A DNA stretch of 64,000 nt from an uncultured delta proteobacterium (GCA_900079685.1 LT599018.1:826478-890477), one strand, 5' to 3'; positions 36,064-44,995 are shown, counted from the stretch's first letter. Notes: a model not told the origin generated them from the sequence alone. Program-made: numbers and translations.

Positions 36064-37800
36064 TTAGTGTTTTATCCGCGCGTCAAAATATTTACCGACG
36101 CCATACTCGCGCCTGCGGAAAAACTTCTCCGCCGCCGGGCCGATAATTTGCATTTCCGGATGCTTGCGCTGCACATCCATGGCAATAATCATTTCCTTGG
36201 TACACCCGGTGGAAAAGGTCGAATCCTTGCCCATCCAGGCCGAGGGGACTTTTTTCCCGAGCAGGTCGAAGCTGACTTCGATATCATCAACGGTCTGGAA
36301 ACGCCAGACGTCAAGATACCCGCTGCGCTGCACCCGCTCCCACATGAACATGAGGTCGTCGCCGTCCAGGCCGTTCTCAAAGTGCTCCGCCGGGTTGATG
36401 ATGAAGGTGTTCTCCAGTCTGTTGCGCAGGTATTTGACGAAAACGCTCACCACTTTTATGGCGAGCCTGGTCTGGCCGGGAATGGACCCGATGACCGCGC
36501 TGTAAAACATGACGGATTTGCCGCTCTCGCGGGCCTCGCGCATTTGCTCGATGATCCCGTCCGCCATATGGATCAGATCGGATTCGGTAAACGTGCGGAT
36601 TTTTTTACTCTTGGGCTTGCACCGCATCGTGAACACGCCCTCGTTGTCGCGCCAGAAGCAGAGAACGTCCCTGGTGAACTCGTGGCTCGTGCCGAGGAAA
36701 ACCCCGGCGTTGCGGCGGCCTTTGGCGATAATGAGGTCGCACTCCTTCCACGCCCGCGCGAAGGTTACGCTGACCCGATAGAGATTCATTTGTTCGGACG
36801 TTCCGTCGCTGACAATGACCAGGCGATGCTCCCTGAGGTATTGCAGCAGCTGGTTTTTGCTGACCGCGTCATCGTCTATGACAAAGATGCCGTCCGTGGC
36901 TTTTTCCAGCACGGGGTCCGCCTCAAGGTCCCACAAGACCGGGGATTGGAAATAAAAGGCGTCCTTCAAGGCCAGCACGACCTGGTGCCCCTGGCGGACA
37001 AGGGCTTTTACCAGCTTCAGATCCACCATGAACCCGCCGGCCACGTCCGGGATGTACAGAATTTTCTTCCGGGGTTTGGTTTCCGACCCCAGGAGATCGT
37101 GCAGGCAGGCGGCTTCCGCGCACGGTTCCTCCAGATCGGCCGCCATGTTTTTGGAGGAAAGCTTGCCGGACCAGAGGGAGCGGAGCGTGGCCACCCGGAA
37201 AAGCCGTTCAAGCTCGACATAATCGAGCTGCCAGCGCAGGTCCGCGAGCGTCAGCCCGCAGGCGACGTCGGGACAGGCCTCAATGTGGGCCATATATTCC
37301 GGGTCTTCCAGAATCTGGGCCATGTGCGCGTTGGCGAGCTGCTTTTTCTCCCGGAAGGGGTCCGGGTCGCTGAGTTCCTGCAGCACGATGCCGACCAGGC
37401 GTTTGACCAGCCGGGAGGGCAATATCATGCGCGAGCCGACGTAGAGATCGAACCTATAACGACAGAGACGCAAAATTCTCTGGCGGCCAGTAGGGGGAAG
37501 GTCCGACCCCTCGACCAGCGTCTCTATGAACTGCCAGGCGTCGTCATATTCCTTCTGCAGGGCGGAGGAGACTTTTCCGTTATAGAACTGGAGAAAAAGC
37601 GAATCCGCGCAGGGGACATACACCTGGTCGTCATCAAGCACGACCATGAACCGGAGCTGTTCAGGCGTTGCCACAAGGCCGGGGCTCAGTTGCGAATCGA
37701 TGTTGTTCTCGATCAAAAAGTGCTGGATCCAGGCTTCCTGGCCGGCGTCCCTGCCAAGGTGGATGTCCGTGACGGTCGTTATTTCAGGCAGTTCAGGCAT
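36064..37800 (-). CDS. DUF89/ARMT1-like protein
   Basis: A 578-residue soluble protein. Its second half has the pattern of DUF89 metal-dependent damage-control phosphatases: KKILYIPDVAGGFMVDLKLV (~270), VIVSDGTSEQMNLYRVS and CDLIIAKGRRNAG. The Asp, Asn/Ser and Lys of these blocks would bind metal and phosphate. The first half (~1-250) is helical and unfamiliar. Known DUF89 proteins remove damaged sugar phosphates or related metabolites; the substrate here is unknown. The adjacent nadK raises the possibility of damaged nucleotide or sugar-phosphate repair. ATG 37800 has GGAG five bases upstream; another ATG lies at 37821. Confidence 0.72.
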   Translation of the reverse strand: MPELPEITTVTDIHLGRDAGQEAWIQHFLIENNIDSQLSPGLVATPEQLRFMVVLDDDQVYVPCADSLFLQFYNGKVSSALQKEYDDAWQFIETLVEGSDLPPTGRQRILRLCRYRFDLYVGSRMILPSRLVKRLVGIVLQELSDPDPFREKKQLANAHMAQILEDPEYMAHIEACPDVACGLTLADLRWQLDYVELERLFRVATLRSLWSGKLSSKNMAADLEEPCAEAACLHDLLGSETKPRKKILYIPDVAGGFMVDLKLVKALVRQGHQVVLALKDAFYFQSPVLWDLEADPVLEKATDGIFVIDDDAVSKNQLLQYLREHRLVIVSDGTSEQMNLYRVSVTFARAWKECDLIIAKGRRNAGVFLGTSHEFTRDVLCFWRDNEGVFTMRCKPKSKKIRTFTESDLIHMADGIIEQMREARESGKSVMFYSAVIGSIPGQTRLAIKVVSVFVKYLRNRLENTFIINPAEHFENGLDGDDLMFMWERVQRSGYLDVWRFQTVDDIEVSFDLLGKKVPSAWMGKDSTFSTGCTKEMIIAMDVQRKHPEMQIIGPAAEKFFRRREYGVGKYFDARIKH

Positions 37801-37836
37801 GGCTGCTCCACTATGAGGCAATGCTCCATACAGACG

Positions 37837-38694
37837 CTATTCGGCGAAGTCGCGCACGAAACCGGCGGACCGGAGTTTCGCGAAATAGCTTTCGTCGTCT
37901 ATCCGGGCAAAACAGATGCCGTCCTTGTGGCCGGTTGTTTTCAGGGTATCCCCCTGTTGCAGTTCCAGCGATTCCTGCCCGTCGACGGTCAGGTAAATGC
38001 CCGGCCCGCCCGCGTCGACCGCGATGGATATCCGCGTTTCGCCCGCAACGACCATGGGGGAAAAATTGCTCATGAAAGGACTGATGGGGGTCACCGCGTA
38101 GGCGTTGATGCCGGGGTGCAGCAGCGGCCCCCTGGCGGAACTGGTGTAGCCCGTGGAACCGGTCGGGGTCGCCACGATAAGCCCGTCGGCGCGGAGCCGC
38201 GCCAGGCGGATACCGTCCACGGTCAACGCCAGCGAGACAAGCCGCGCGGGCCCGCCGCGGGAAACCACAAGATCGTTGACCGCGAGCCCTTCCCAAACGG
38301 TCTTGCCGTTCCGCAGCAGGGAATACTGTAACGCCATGCCGCTTTCCAGCCGCACGCCGGAATCGATCATACGGGAAAAAGCGCCTTTCCAGGAATCCGG
38401 CGCGACTTCGGCCAGGAACCCCACCCTGCCGAGGTTCACCCCGAGAATGGGGCGGGGCGTCACGGCAAGCTTGCGCGCAACGCCGACAAAGGTGCCGTCG
38501 CCGCCGAGCACAATGACGATATCCGCGTTGCCGAGCCTGGCCTGAAAATCGGACGCGGCATGGTCAAAGACGAACGCCGCGCAGGTCACGCCCTGCCCGC
38601 CGAACCATTGTTCCATGGCGTGGCTCAGGGTCTGGACCAAGGGGCTCGCGTCCCTGGCGACAAGGGCGACGTTTCGTACGGGATGCCGGTTCAT
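37837..38694 (-). CDS. nadK: NAD kinase
   Basis: A 285-residue enzyme that phosphorylates NAD to NADP. The diagnostic GGDGTF is at residues 64-69, followed by GVNLGRVGFLAEV and ATPTGSTGYTSSARGP, which binds NAD. Length is typical. It lies 36 bases before the DUF89-like gene on the same strand and 42 bases after a small membrane-protein gene. Confidence 0.95.
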   Translation of the reverse strand: MNRHPVRNVALVARDASPLVQTLSHAMEQWFGGQGVTCAAFVFDHAASDFQARLGNADIVIVLGGDGTFVGVARKLAVTPRPILGVNLGRVGFLAEVAPDSWKGAFSRMIDSGVRLESGMALQYSLLRNGKTVWEGLAVNDLVVSRGGPARLVSLALTVDGIRLARLRADGLIVATPTGSTGYTSSARGPLLHPGINAYAVTPISPFMSNFSPMVVAGETRISIAVDAGGPGIYLTVDGQESLELQQGDTLKTTGHKDGICFARIDDESYFAKLRSAGFVRDFAE

Positions 38695-38736
38695 ACGCGT
38701 TTTCCGGGGTTGTGGTGCATGGAGCCGCGCATTGCC

Positions 38737-39213
38737 TCAGGAAGCGGGCCCTTTTTCCGGGCCGGTTCCGAAACGGCGGAGGAAATCCTCTTCATCCTTG
38801 TCGATAAAAGCCGCTTTCTCGGCAAAGGCCGTCCGGGAGCCGGGGGCGAAATCGTACGCCGGTTTGCCGCCGCCGAGCGAGGGGTTATCCACAAGATTGG
38901 GAAGCCCCTTCTCCAGGAGCGCCCCCAGGCAGTCGTCCGCCGGGTCCCGCGTGACGGTGCTCTGCGCGTCTTGGGATGCTTCCCGGGATGCCGCCCGGGA
39001 TGCCGTAACCCCGCGCAATTCGCCGGCCAGATTCGCAAGCTCGCGGTTTTGCTGGGCCACATCCACCGCATAATACTGAAGGCTTTCACGGATATCGCCG
39101 AGCGTGCGGCGCAAGGCGTCAAGCTCGCGCCAAATACGGAAAAAGATGGCGAGTGTCCCGATAAAAGCCAACAAAATCAACGCCATAACAGCTGAAAAAG
39201 GATCTGCAAACAT
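38737..39213 (-). CDS. Single-helix membrane protein with coiled coil
   Basis: A 158-residue protein with one N-terminal membrane helix (~8-25, AVMALILLAFIGTLAIFF). A heptad-rich coiled coil follows to ~80 (RIWRELDALRRTLGDIRESLQYY...QNRELANLAGELR), then a polar C-terminal tail. I recognise no family. ATG 39213 follows GGAG at good spacing; the frame is open 23 codons further. It is first in the minus-strand series leading to nadK. Confidence 0.65.
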   Translation of the reverse strand: MFADPFSAVMALILLAFIGTLAIFFRIWRELDALRRTLGDIRESLQYYAVDVAQQNRELANLAGELRGVTASRAASREASQDAQSTVTRDPADDCLGALLEKGLPNLVDNPSLGGGKPAYDFAPGSRTAFAEKAAFIDKDEEDFLRRFGTGPEKGPAS

Positions 39214-39367
39214 GCGCAACTCCACATGGTATTCGTATCCGCCCCGGACCCGGTTCACGGAACCGTTGCATGGCGCGGCCAAAAAAAGCTATACCACGCC
39301 GAGGACACTTTACGCATACACGGCTTATCACGCCACAAAAATATGAAAGTTCAGGGATGCAAACCAT

Positions 39368-40690
39368 ATGGCATCGTCATCACTTCGTCCAGCCCTTGTC
39401 ATGGCGGACAGCAACGGCAACATATTCGACCATCCCGATCTTTTCATGGTCTGCCGGCAAGGTGAGGCATTCACCCTGCCCCGCCCGAACGAACTCATGC
39501 CCCTGCCGGACGAAAGCGAGCTGTTTCTCCTGCCCGGCCGCAACGCCGTGGGCCTGAACGGGGAAACCGGCGAACTTGAAGTGGTGGAAGACGCGGTCGC
39601 GGTCGCGGCCTTCGTGTCCCCGGCCCACACCATAACCGCCCACCCGGCCTACGAAACGCAGGAAACCGCGCCGGTTCTCCCGTTATTCGCCTATGGCGCC
39701 CTGGGGTTTGCCAACGACCGGTTCTACGTCTGCGCCAAAAAGGTCGATGACGACCCGCGCCAGGTGTTCCGCGACATCCCCCGGAAGACCATCGAGAAAA
39801 AAGCCCACGCCCTGATGCGCGCCTATCCGGAAAACCGCCTCATGCAGCACCTGATGGCGAAATGCGCCCTTACCTACGCCTGCCCGGCGGCGCGCAACCT
39901 CTGCCTGGGCCGGTACGAGGCGCCCCTGCCCGTTTCCCGCGTCTGCAACGCGCGCTGCGTCGGCTGCATATCCCAGCAGGAAGAAGGCTCAAAAATCTGC
40001 GCAACCCCGCAGAACCGCATGACCTTTACTCCCACTCCCAAGGAAATCGTCGAGGTCATGCTCCACCACGCCGCCAATGAAAAGGACAGGCCGATCTACT
40101 CCTTCGGCCAGGGGTGCGAGGGCGAACCGCTGACGGAGGCGGACCGCATTACCGAGGCCATTGCCCTGTTCCGCGCGGCCGGGGGCAAGGGCACGGTCAA
40201 CATCAACTCCAACGCCTCCATGCCGGAGGCCCTCGTCCGCATGGCCGAGGCCGGTCTTTCCTCCTTGCGCGTCAGCTGCAACAGCGCCCGCGAGGAGACT
40301 TACAACCGGTATTACCGGCCACGCGGGTATGCGTTCCGGGACGTTACGGACAGCATCCGCGAGGCCAGGGCCAGGGGCGTGTTCGTCTCCCTGAATCTTC
40401 TCTATTTCCCCGGCGTCACGGACACGGAACTGGAAACGGACGCGCTCGTCGAGCTTGTCCGGACCCTGGACGTCAACTGCATCCAGTTGCGGAACCTGAA
40501 CATCGACCCGGAACTGTATCTCGAGTTGCTGGGCGGCATCCCCATGGGGCCGCATATCGGGTTCGCCAACTTCCGCAAACGGATCAAAAAGGCCAGCCCC
40601 ACGCTCCAGTTCGGGTATTTCAACCCCTTTGTGGACGAAACGGGACCGGAAGCAACACCGCACCTTGCCCCGCAAGGACAAAATACGTAA
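39368..40690 (+). CDS. Radical SAM protein of unknown substrate
   Basis: A 440-residue radical SAM enzyme. The cluster motif is CNARCVGC (C-x3-C-x2-C, about residues 195-202). It is preceded by a ~190-residue N-terminal region containing several cysteines (CALTYACPAARNLCLG). After the motif come SFGQGCEGEPL and VNINSNASMPEAL, as in MoaA/SPASM-like relatives, and RVSCNSAREETYNRYYRPRGY. No C-terminal SPASM cysteines are evident. The start at 39368 has AGGGA nine bases upstream. It is followed 27 bases later by pyrR. Function not identifiable from sequence alone. Confidence 0.82.
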   Translation: MASSSLRPALVMADSNGNIFDHPDLFMVCRQGEAFTLPRPNELMPLPDESELFLLPGRNAVGLNGETGELEVVEDAVAVAAFVSPAHTITAHPAYETQETAPVLPLFAYGALGFANDRFYVCAKKVDDDPRQVFRDIPRKTIEKKAHALMRAYPENRLMQHLMAKCALTYACPAARNLCLGRYEAPLPVSRVCNARCVGCISQQEEGSKICATPQNRMTFTPTPKEIVEVMLHHAANEKDRPIYSFGQGCEGEPLTEADRITEAIALFRAAGGKGTVNINSNASMPEALVRMAEAGLSSLRVSCNSAREETYNRYYRPRGYAFRDVTDSIREARARGVFVSLNLLYFPGVTDTELETDALVELVRTLDVNCIQLRNLNIDPELYLELLGGIPMGPHIGFANFRKRIKKASPTLQFGYFNPFVDETGPEATPHLAPQGQNT

Positions 40691-40717
40691 GATACAAGAA
40701 TACCCACCGGAGGACCC

Positions 40718-41254
40718 ATGGAACGCCCGACCGTGCTGATGAACGCCGAAGAGATGGCCCGCACTCTTGACCGCCTCGCCTACCAGGTTCTGGAAAAACG
40801 CGGCGACAGCCTTGACCTCGCCCTTGTCGGTATCCAGCGGCGCGGGGCGGACCTTGCCGCGCGCATCGCGGATATCCTGAAAGAGCGCTTGAAACGCGAC
40901 ATTCCCTGCGGCGCGCTGGACATAACCCTGTACCGCGACGACTGGACCAGCGTCGGCGTGCGGCCCACCGTGGGCCCCACCAATATTTCCTTTTCCATCC
41001 AGGGCCGCGATCTGGTCCTTGTTGACGACGTTCTGTTCACCACCCGGACCGTGCGCGCCGCCATGGAAGCCCTGCTCGACTACGGCAGGCCGCGCCGCGT
41101 GGAACTGCTCGTCCTTGTCGACCGGGGGCACCACGAGCTGCCCATCCATGCCGACTACATCGGGCGCAGCGTCAACACCGCCCGCGACGAACACGTGGAC
41201 GTGCTGCTCACGGAACGCGACGGCCATGACGAAGTCCGTCTGACAACCCGCTGA
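40718..41254 (+). CDS. pyrR: PyrR: uracil phosphoribosyltransferase / pyrimidine regulator
   Basis: A 178-residue type I phosphoribosyltransferase. The PRPP loop is LVLVDDVLFTTRTVRAAM (~102-120); VGIQRRGADLA and LDITLYRDD are PyrR hallmarks. In Gram-positives PyrR binds pyr mRNA as an attenuator; elsewhere it may act mainly as a UMP-forming salvage enzyme. No pyr gene or PyrR-binding leader was seen in this window, so the enzyme role is the safer inference. CCGGAGGA precedes the ATG. Confidence 0.92.
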   Translation: MERPTVLMNAEEMARTLDRLAYQVLEKRGDSLDLALVGIQRRGADLAARIADILKERLKRDIPCGALDITLYRDDWTSVGVRPTVGPTNISFSIQGRDLVLVDDVLFTTRTVRAAMEALLDYGRPRRVELLVLVDRGHHELPIHADYIGRSVNTARDEHVDVLLTERDGHDEVRLTTR

Positions 41255-41286
41255 CCGCGTCCTGTTTTCCCGAAAAGGCTTTCCTG

Positions 41287-41325
41287 TGCAAAAGGCTCCC
41301 GCGCGTCGCGCGGGAGCCTTTTGCA
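41287..41325. terminator. Bidirectional intrinsic terminator
   Basis: TGCAAAAGGCTCCCGCG (41287-41303) pairs with CGCGGGAGCCTTTTGCA (41309-41325) around a 5-base loop, between pyrR (+) and the cyclophilin gene (-). Confidence 0.88.
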
Positions 41326-41340
41326 TACGGCGTTATTGTG

Positions 41341-41925
41341 TCAGCGCAGGGTGAACACGTACGCCTTTTTAATAATGACCGGGTCGCGCGGCACGTTCTG
41401 GTGCCCACCCTTATTGCCGGTGGGCACGCCCTTGATGGCGTCCACAACGCGCATGCCGTCCACCACCTTGCCGAACACGGCGTAGCCCCAGCCTTGGGAG
41501 GTCTTGGAGGTGTAATTCAAAAAGTCGTTGTTCGCCACGTTGATGAAAAACTGGTTCGAGGCCGAGTGCGGGTCGTTGGTCCTGGCCATGGCCAGGGTGT
41601 ACCGTTCGTTTTTCAAGCCGTTGTCAGCCTCGTTGCGGATAGGCGCCGTTGTCGGGCGCGGCCGCATGTCGGGCTCAAAGCCGCCGCCCTGGATCATGAA
41701 GCCGTCCATGACGCGGTGGAAAATCGTGCCGTCATAAGCCCCGGCCTTCACATAGGCCAGAAAATTCGCCACGGTTTTGGGAGCCTTGTCCGGGAAAAGC
41801 TCGATAACGATATCGCCCTTGGACGTTTCCATCTTGACCAAAGAGCGTTCCGCACCCGCAGCCACACCGGCGCCCATGGCGAAAACCAGAACCGCCAGCG
41901 CGGCGCAAACAAGCAATTTACGCAT
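41341..41925 (-). CDS. Exported cyclophilin-type peptidyl-prolyl isomerase
   Basis: A 194-residue periplasmic PpiA-like foldase. A signal peptide (~1-25, cleavage near AAGA-ER) precedes a compact cyclophilin domain. Active-site segments are seen: [15 protein letters not shown] with the catalytic Arg, [20 protein letters not shown] and [17 protein letters not shown] lies seven bases before the ATG and belongs to the last copy of a tandem duplication. Confidence 0.93.
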   Translation of the reverse strand: MRKLLVCAALAVLVFAMGAGVAAGAERSLVKMETSKGDIVIELFPDKAPKTVANFLAYVKAGAYDGTIFHRVMDGFMIQGGGFEPDMRPRPTTAPIRNEADNGLKNERYTLAMARTNDPHSASNQFFINVANNDFLNYTSKTSQGWGYAVFGKVVDGMRVVDAIKGVPTGNKGGHQNVPRDPVIIKKAYVFTLR

Positions 41926-41934
41926 TGTGTCCTC

Positions 41935-41977
41935 CTAAAAAAATGACCGTGACCGGCTAAAAAATGACTGTGACCGG
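41935..41977. repeat. Tandem 22/21-bp duplication in a 5' leader
   Basis: Units 41935-41956 and 41957-41977 read, on the minus strand, CCGGTCAC(G/A)GTCAT followed by a T-run and AG. They differ by one base plus one T. The copy nearer the gene abuts the AGGAGG ribosome site of the cyclophilin gene. Confidence 0.8.
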
Positions 41978-42044
41978 GGAACAATAGCCAAAATGCGGCG
42001 GCCCGGCAATGCCGGAGGAAGGGCGTCCGCCGTAATACCCCTGC

Positions 42045-42090
42045 AAAAAAGGAAAAACGACGGGGAGCCGCGCGTGCCGCTCCCCGTCGT
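42045..42090 (-). terminator. Intrinsic terminator of the 54-residue protein gene
   Basis: On the minus strand ACGACGGGGAGC (42090-42079) pairs with GCTCCCCGTCGT (42068-42057), followed by TTTTTCCTTTTTT. A smaller hairpin, CCGGGCA-CA-TGCCCGG, precedes it at 42114-42099. A terminator here supports the small gene upstream being transcribed. Confidence 0.85.
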
Positions 42091-42123
42091 TCGACAATCC
42101 GGGCATGTGCCCGGGGCTATCCG

Positions 42124-42288
42124 TTATTTACTTTTATCGGCACAGTGGCAGCCGTCTTCTTTTTTGCCCGGTCCTTTACGGCCTTCCGGGCCGGACATAC
42201 TCATGGCTTCTTTTTTACCGTCTTTTTTCGGCATTCCCGAGCAGTGTTTGCCCGTATACTGATTGCAGCCTTTGGGATTGTTATTCAT
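42124..42288 (-). CDS. 54-residue Cys/Lys-rich small protein
   Basis: A very small basic protein starting MNNNPKGCNQYTGKHCSG, with a Gly/Lys/Met-rich middle and ending GCHCADKSK. Four cysteines and two histidines in two clusters could bind a metal. AGGAGT lies seven bases before the ATG at 42288 and a strong terminator follows the stop, so I regard it as a real gene. No signal peptide and no family recognised. Confidence 0.65.
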   Translation of the reverse strand: MNNNPKGCNQYTGKHCSGMPKKDGKKEAMSMSGPEGRKGPGKKEDGCHCADKSK

Positions 42289-42452
42289 GCCGTTACTCCT
42301 TTTCCCGGGAACAAACCGTTCCCGCTTCATGGTGTTCTCTCTACAGGTGTAGAGGTATTTTCAGGAGTAACGGCGTGCCGTTTAGCTCTCAATGATTACG
42401 ATACTGTGTAATTACAGCGTGTTGCTAAACACAAAATAGCCACTGTCTCATC

Positions 42453-43688
42453 CTACAGATACAAACGCTCGTTTTCGCCGAGGACACCCATGGCCTGGCA
42501 GATCAACGTCCACAAATGCACGGTTTTATAGTGCCCTTCATAGAATTCAGACAGATCATGGATCTGCGAATGGCAGTTGTGGCAGGGCGTGATGCAGTAA
42601 TCGGCCCCGGTCGCCAGAATCTGGTTGAACTTGCGTTTGCCGTATTGCCGCCGTTCCGCCGTGTACCCGGTGGCCTGGAGAAACCCGCCCCCGCCCCCGC
42701 AGCAATAGTTGAAGGAGCGGTTGGGATGCATTTCCACAAAATTTTCCTCGCCGACCACCTTTTTGATGACGAAGCGCAAATCTTCGGCAACGGGGTCGCC
42801 AAGGGTTTTGCGCACAATCTGGCAGGGGTCCTGGACCGTAAACTTCAGGTTGTCCGTGTTCCAGTCGCTGCTCACCGGGAGTTTCCCTTCCCGTATCCAG
42901 CGCGCATACCAGGAGATGAGCGTTTCCAGACGGAAGGTGTGCGGGATATTGAATTTCTCCAACCCCGCCTTGACCGCGTAATAGGAATGCCCGCATTCCG
43001 TGTTGAGCCAGACCTTGCAGCCGAGTTCCTCGATAAACGCGACCTTTTCCTCCAGGACCTTGCGCCAGGCCTCCTCGTTGCCCGAGAATATGCAGAAGTT
43101 CTCGGCGGCCCAGCCCTTGGTGCCGTAAGTCCAGTCCACTCCGGCCATGTGCAGGATTTTCCATAAGGGGGCCATTTCCTCCGGCTCGTGGACCGGCTCG
43201 CGCGAGTTCTGGTTCATGAAGAAATACGCGCCCTTTTTATCAAACGGCACTTCCATGTCCTCGAATTGCGGGAATTCTTCCTTGACCTCCGCCAGGATGT
43301 CCTCCGCCACTTCCCGGACATCCTCGGTCCTCGCGCCCATGGCGCTGTGCCCTTCGTTGGTCAGGGCAAGCTGGCAGGACCGGACGATGCCGGAAGGCTT
43401 TTCCGATTCCGGACGGCTCTTGCGGGAAAGGTACACAAGCTGGGGAATGTCGATATGCATGGGGCAGACGTGCGTGCAACGGCGGCACATGGTGCACATC
43501 CAGGCCCAGGGCGTTGTGGAAAGCGCCTCGTCCATGCCCAGCATGGCCATGCGCACGAACTTGCGCGGGTCCATATCTTCCAGCCCGGCGGCCGGGCAGG
43601 CCTGCGAACAGAGCCCGCAGGCCAGGCAGGTATTGAAGGAATGCCCTTTGGGCAAAAGCTCCAGAGCGGCATCACGGAACGAAATCAT
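42453..43688 (-). CDS. glpC: GlpC-like Fe-S/CCG electron-transfer subunit
   Basis: A 411-residue Fe-S protein expected to take electrons from GlpAB. Two ferredoxin-type motifs are CLACGLCSQACP (~21-32) and CTMCRRCTHVCP (~65-76). A C-terminal CCG domain is complete: DPCQIVRKTL, NYCCGGGGG and ITPCHNCHSQ, the ligand set for the non-cubane 4Fe-4S cluster of HdrB/HdrD. The first CCG half (~205-260) seems degenerate, keeping only NTECGHS. This looks closer to the HdrD/TmcB/DsrK type than to E. coli GlpC, so the acceptor may differ. It overlaps glpB by four bases (ATGA). Confidence 0.82.
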   Translation of the reverse strand: MISFRDAALELLPKGHSFNTCLACGLCSQACPAAGLEDMDPRKFVRMAMLGMDEALSTTPWAWMCTMCRRCTHVCPMHIDIPQLVYLSRKSRPESEKPSGIVRSCQLALTNEGHSAMGARTEDVREVAEDILAEVKEEFPQFEDMEVPFDKKGAYFFMNQNSREPVHEPEEMAPLWKILHMAGVDWTYGTKGWAAENFCIFSGNEEAWRKVLEEKVAFIEELGCKVWLNTECGHSYYAVKAGLEKFNIPHTFRLETLISWYARWIREGKLPVSSDWNTDNLKFTVQDPCQIVRKTLGDPVAEDLRFVIKKVVGEENFVEMHPNRSFNYCCGGGGGFLQATGYTAERRQYGKRKFNQILATGADYCITPCHNCHSQIHDLSEFYEGHYKTVHLWTLICQAMGVLGENERLYL

Positions 43689-44995
43689 ACAGCCTCCTTT
43701 GCGGCGCGCGCAATGGCGGCAACAGCGGTGTACGCGCTGGCCAGGGCGATCCCGGCCCCGGATTTCTCGCGTACCCAGTCCTGGCCCGCGAGCACGGATC
43801 CTATTGCGTACAGGTTGGGGTCAACAATGGCGCCGCCGGGGCCCAGGGGACGGAAATCCGTATTCACCTGTACGCCCGCCCTGTTGACCGGATGCCCGGC
43901 GGGATCGAAAAAGTCTTCCCGGTGCCAGTCGTCGCGGTTTGCCGGGGCCTCGACCGGAAGATGCAGAAGCGGCTCCCGGATGCCCTCCACCCTATCCGCC
44001 ACAAGCCCTCCGCTTAAAAACCGGCCCGTGGCCAGAATGAGCGCTTTGGCGCGCACCGTGAACTCCGGCGCGGATTCTCCGGCCTCTATGCAAAAAAGGC
44101 CGTCTTCCGTGTACACGCGGTAAGCATACCGCTGGGAGAACAGATTCACGCCCTTGGCGCGCAAAACGTCGTCCAGGTTTTCCCGGAGCCGGATGCCCGG
44201 AACGCCGGGCGGCAAGGTGGGTATTTCGAAAACAGGCACGCCGAGGAGCGATGCGAGATGCTCCTGCACCAATGCGCTGCCGGTGATGCCCAAAATGGCG
44301 GGCAATCCCACGCAGCTCGCCGCGCCCAGGTGCGGGCGGATCAGGTCCGCCAGCGCCACCCGGATCGAAGGCACTTCCAGGGCCCGCGCCATGGCTTCGG
44401 GATACAGTTCGCCGAACCACTGGTCCGGGAACGGCAGCGTCACGGGCGTGATGGCCGGCCAGACTTCGCGCAATGCGGCGGCAATGCCCTTGGCGGAAAA
44501 CGCCTTGAGGCCGGTGAAATCCACCAGCAGACAGGAAGACCGTTTCGCCAGGGCGTCCACTCCGGCCAGCATGGTGGCCGGCACGGCATAGGTCGTCTTG
44601 GCGGTCCCCATCGGGGAAAAGGCCGTCATATTCCGCCCGCGGGACACATAGGGCAACCCCGCCTCCCCGAGAAAGGCCGTGAATTCCGCCATGGCGGCCT
44701 CCACGCTCTCCCACGCGACCTTTCCATAGGGATGGTCCGGATTTCCCGCCAAAAGCGCGGCCAGCCCGTCGCGCGGATCCGCTGCAGGATCGCAGCCGCC
44801 GACGGGGATACCGAGAAGATCCAGATACCCCGTGGTGTAGGCTATATCCCCGGTGCTGCCCAGCCGCGCCGCGGCAAGGCCCCGGTTCACGGCGAACACG
44901 CTGGCCGCGAGACCGGCCATGCCGGACCCGATGACGGCCACATCCATATCCTTTTCCAGCAACGCGGGGGGAACGGGAAACGTTGCATCAGGCAT
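43685..44995 (-). CDS. glpB: Anaerobic glycerol-3-phosphate dehydrogenase subunit B
   Basis: A 436-residue flavoprotein subunit. The N-terminal dinucleotide fold is VAVIGSGMAGLAASVFAVNRG (~19-39); GYLDLLGIPVGG and LGLPAILG-like CVGLPAILGITG match GlpB. It should form the soluble catalytic pair with GlpA. ATG 44995 follows AAGGAGAG and overlaps the end of glpA by eight bases. Confidence 0.88.
   Translation of the reverse strand: MPDATFPVPPALLEKDMDVAVIGSGMAGLAASVFAVNRGLAAARLGSTGDIAYTTGYLDLLGIPVGGCDPAADPRDGLAALLAGNPDHPYGKVAWESVEAAMAEFTAFLGEAGLPYVSRGRNMTAFSPMGTAKTTYAVPATMLAGVDALAKRSSCLLVDFTGLKAFSAKGIAAALREVWPAITPVTLPFPDQWFGELYPEAMARALEVPSIRVALADLIRPHLGAASCVGLPAILGITGSALVQEHLASLLGVPVFEIPTLPPGVPGIRLRENLDDVLRAKGVNLFSQRYAYRVYTEDGLFCIEAGESAPEFTVRAKALILATGRFLSGGLVADRVEGIREPLLHLPVEAPANRDDWHREDFFDPAGHPVNRAGVQVNTDFRPLGPGGAIVDPNLYAIGSVLAGQDWVREKSGAGIALASAYTAVAAIARAAKEAV

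Noticed and set aside
35389-38331. 980-codon open frame on the plus strand
   Set aside because: It runs antisense across the DUF4254, DUF89 and nadK genes, has no recognisable domain and is an effect of codon bias.
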